Of a stretch of DNA of 64,000 nt, positions 62,560 through 64,000 are shown piece by piece (within the stretch, counting starts at the first letter, position 1; every line of letters begins with the position of its first letter). The notes under the pieces were generated by a model. That model was not told the origin of the DNA and did no database searches. It saw nothing but the letters and a program-made list of their open reading frames with translations. The stretch is taken from assembly GCA_013140455.1 (NCBI GenBank), contig JABFSU010000024.1, forward strand, positions 1 through 64,000, written 5' to 3'. Source of the DNA: Nitrospira sp. GTDB lineage: Bacteria; Nitrospirota; Nitrospiria; Nitrospirales; Nitrospiraceae. The position numbers and the translations under genes are program-made.

Positions 62560-64000
62560 GGGGCGTCCTCATGTCGCGTGGGTTGAGGCGTGCTTGCCTT
62601 GGACTGCTTATGCAGTTGTGTGAAGGCCATCGTGCAGGCCTGGCGGACCGCGGCGCTTCCCTTTTTCTTCCCCAGCTCTAAGGTCGCGATCGCGGCAGGG
62701 GTGGCCAGCTTCCCAAGTGCTTCTGCCGCCAGCACGGCACACTCTTCCTTTTTCTTCCGATTGGTCCAGGCCCATTCCGTGAAGAGTCCCTGCCAGTAGG
62801 GAATGGCTTCATCTCCGCAGGTGGCGCGGATGGCTTGATACAGTCCGCGCTTCTCGCTCAACGGGCGTTCCAGAAAGGTGTCGTCGGAGAGGATCGGGGT
62901 CCACTGAGGAAACGGAGCGGTGTATTGTCCGGTGGCCAATAGCTTCAGTGCGGCAATACGGACAGAGTCATCAGAGTCTGAGAGGCAGAGGATGAGCCGG
63001 GCGCCGTTGCCGTTGGGTTTAAGGTGGCCGAATACCCGGATCGCGTCTTTGCGAACCTGTGCATCCGGGTAGCGTACGAGTTTTTCAACGGCTTCGGCGA
63101 ATGTCGGATTATTCCACTTGGCGACAATCGTGAGGAGGTTTCTGACGTAGGCCGGTCGTCGGTCGGTAAGGCCGCGGAGCAACGGTTCGGAGTGGTCTTT
63201 GGCTAATGTGTGGAGTGTTTCGGAGACAATTGCCTGATGGGTTGAGTGCTCAAGATTGGCCAAGAGCGAGCAGAGAAGGGATACAGCCTCTGTGCCCATT
63301 AGGAGGAGCACGGTTGAGAGTCCCTCGGTATTGGGGTTCGAAGTCCGATTCAGATACGACTCGATGGCTTTGATGTGTTCCGGTTTGCCCAGGCCGGTCA
63401 GGAGGGTCGTCAGCTGTTGCTTATGGTCGTCGGCAATATCCGGACGGACCGCCTCAGTTTCGTGGAGGATGCTGAGGACGGATTCGAGCACGGCCCATCT
63501 CCCCGCTTGAACCAGAGCCGTGATGACGTGGCCCCAGAGGGAAAAGAGCTTCGTCAACAGGGCCGGAGATTGCTCTGATGCCAGAATCGCGGTGAGTACA
63601 TCGAGGATATATGTCGTACTGTCCTGCCGGCTCTCCAGCTCGATTTCTTTGGCCAGCGCAGCGATCTCGGCTTCCGTGACCTCGTAGCCCACCAGACCCG
63701 ACTGGAATCGCGCTTTTTGCTGGGCCGCACTCTGGGTCTCGCTGTTTCCGGATTGCGCGTCTTTCTTCTTGCGTTCTTGATCGAGCAGTTCCCGGAGGGT
63801 TGAGTCTGATGTCGTGAGAGGATCCAGCTTCAGGAAAGCATCCGACCCTCCGGACGCTTTCGCAATTTCTTCCGCCGTGACCAGTGTCAGCGCCGCCATG
63901 TTCTTTTGCCAGAGGCGGGTGACGATATCGTCGTCGTTCTCTTTGTCCTGGCTCGCCCAGAGGGCATCGAGAAAGAAGGCGAGGTCTTCCTCCGTCAGGC
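62556..64000 (-). CDS. HEAT-repeat-like protein, partial (runs off window)
   Basis: At least 481 codons; the frame stays open to the window edge. An ATG lies at 63899, but sequence upstream of it is in frame and protein-like (LTEEDLAFFLDALWAS), so the true start is beyond 64000. It consists of paired helices; the clearest HEAT-type unit is KLVRYPDAQVRKDAIRVFGHLKPNG, followed by LCLSDSDDSVRIAALKLLATGQ. Probably a scaffold for the HD-GYP-like protein encoded directly downstream. Basic, Ala-rich C-terminus (KQSKASTPQPTRH). Confidence 0.75.
   Translation of the reverse strand, partial: LTEEDLAFFLDALWASQDKENDDDIVTRLWQKNMAALTLVTAEEIAKASGGSDAFLKLDPLTTSDSTLRELLDQERKKKDAQSGNSETQSAAQQKARFQSGLVGYEVTEAEIAALAKEIELESRQDSTTYILDVLTAILASEQSPALLTKLFSLWGHVITALVQAGRWAVLESVLSILHETEAVRPDIADDHKQQLTTLLTGLGKPEHIKAIESYLNRTSNPNTEGLSTVLLLMGTEAVSLLCSLLANLEHSTHQAIVSETLHTLAKDHSEPLLRGLTDRRPAYVRNLLTIVAKWNNPTFAEAVEKLVRYPDAQVRKDAIRVFGHLKPNGNGARLILCLSDSDDSVRIAALKLLATGQYTAPFPQWTPILSDDTFLERPLSEKRGLYQAIRATCGDEAIPYWQGLFTEWAWTNRKKKEECAVLAAEALGKLATPAAIATLELGKKKGSAAVRQACTMAFTQLHKQSKASTPQPTRHEDAP

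Overview
The window is about 60% GC and gene-dense. Its gene content fits a Nitrospira-like member of the Nitrospirota: a VPLPA-CTERM/exosortase system with an EpsI fusion, small zinc-ribbon proteins, a two-partner secretion (TPS) system next to ExbB-ExbD-TonB genes, and many intergenic inverted repeats. The assignment rests on gene content, not on a marker gene, and is an inference. No rRNA, CRISPR array, insertion sequence, transposase or integrase was seen.

Layout. 1-1510: start of a cyclic beta-1,2-glucan synthase (minus). 1511-2161: no gene, but a degenerate tRNA-Phe copy. 2162-5618 (minus): a CYTH-CHAD protein, an outer-membrane barrel and an orphan GspC-like protein. 5855-14385 (plus): a TPS transporter (TpsB/FhaC), a 1449-aa exoprotein, ExbB, ExbD and TonB. 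14895-20737: three VPLPA-CTERM proteins, a PstS-like protein and a module-repeat protein. 21046-41087 (plus): a 20-kb exopolysaccharide and exosortase cluster (polymerase/ligase, flippase, glycosyltransferases, XrtD, WecA-like, PrsT, Wza, barrel, Wzz, kinase-like ATPase, AAA ATPase). 41242-45463: OprP-like porin, lipoprotein, PstS and a PhoB-family regulator with an atypical receiver. 45768-54818: CBS protein, TIGR03790-like protein, lipoproteins, methylglyoxal synthase, polyphosphate kinase and a canonical PhoB-like regulator. 55226-64000: housekeeping genes (tRNA-Phe, FKBP isomerase, two tRNA-Ser, serS, radical SAM protein, rhodanese, Skp, HD-GYP-like protein, HEAT-like protein).

Common thread. 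Thirteen intergenic regions between 4682 and 54910 carry NNTAAC-like hexamers repeated at an 11-bp period, the architecture of PhoB binding sites. They precede PstS, both PhoB-family regulators, the OprP-like porin, polyphosphate kinase, the TPS operon, a VPLPA-CTERM gene, the exopolysaccharide cluster and several envelope proteins. I infer that the region is a phosphate-starvation regulon linking phosphate uptake and polyphosphate to cell-surface remodelling. None was noticed outside that interval.

The same region is bounded by an intact tRNA-Phe gene (55226-55301) and a directly repeated copy of its 3' part (1948-1993, 45 of 46 bases identical). This is the geometry of an old integrative island, though no integrase remains. 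Six intergenic inverted-repeat or repeat elements from three families begin at, or immediately after, the stop codon of the preceding gene.
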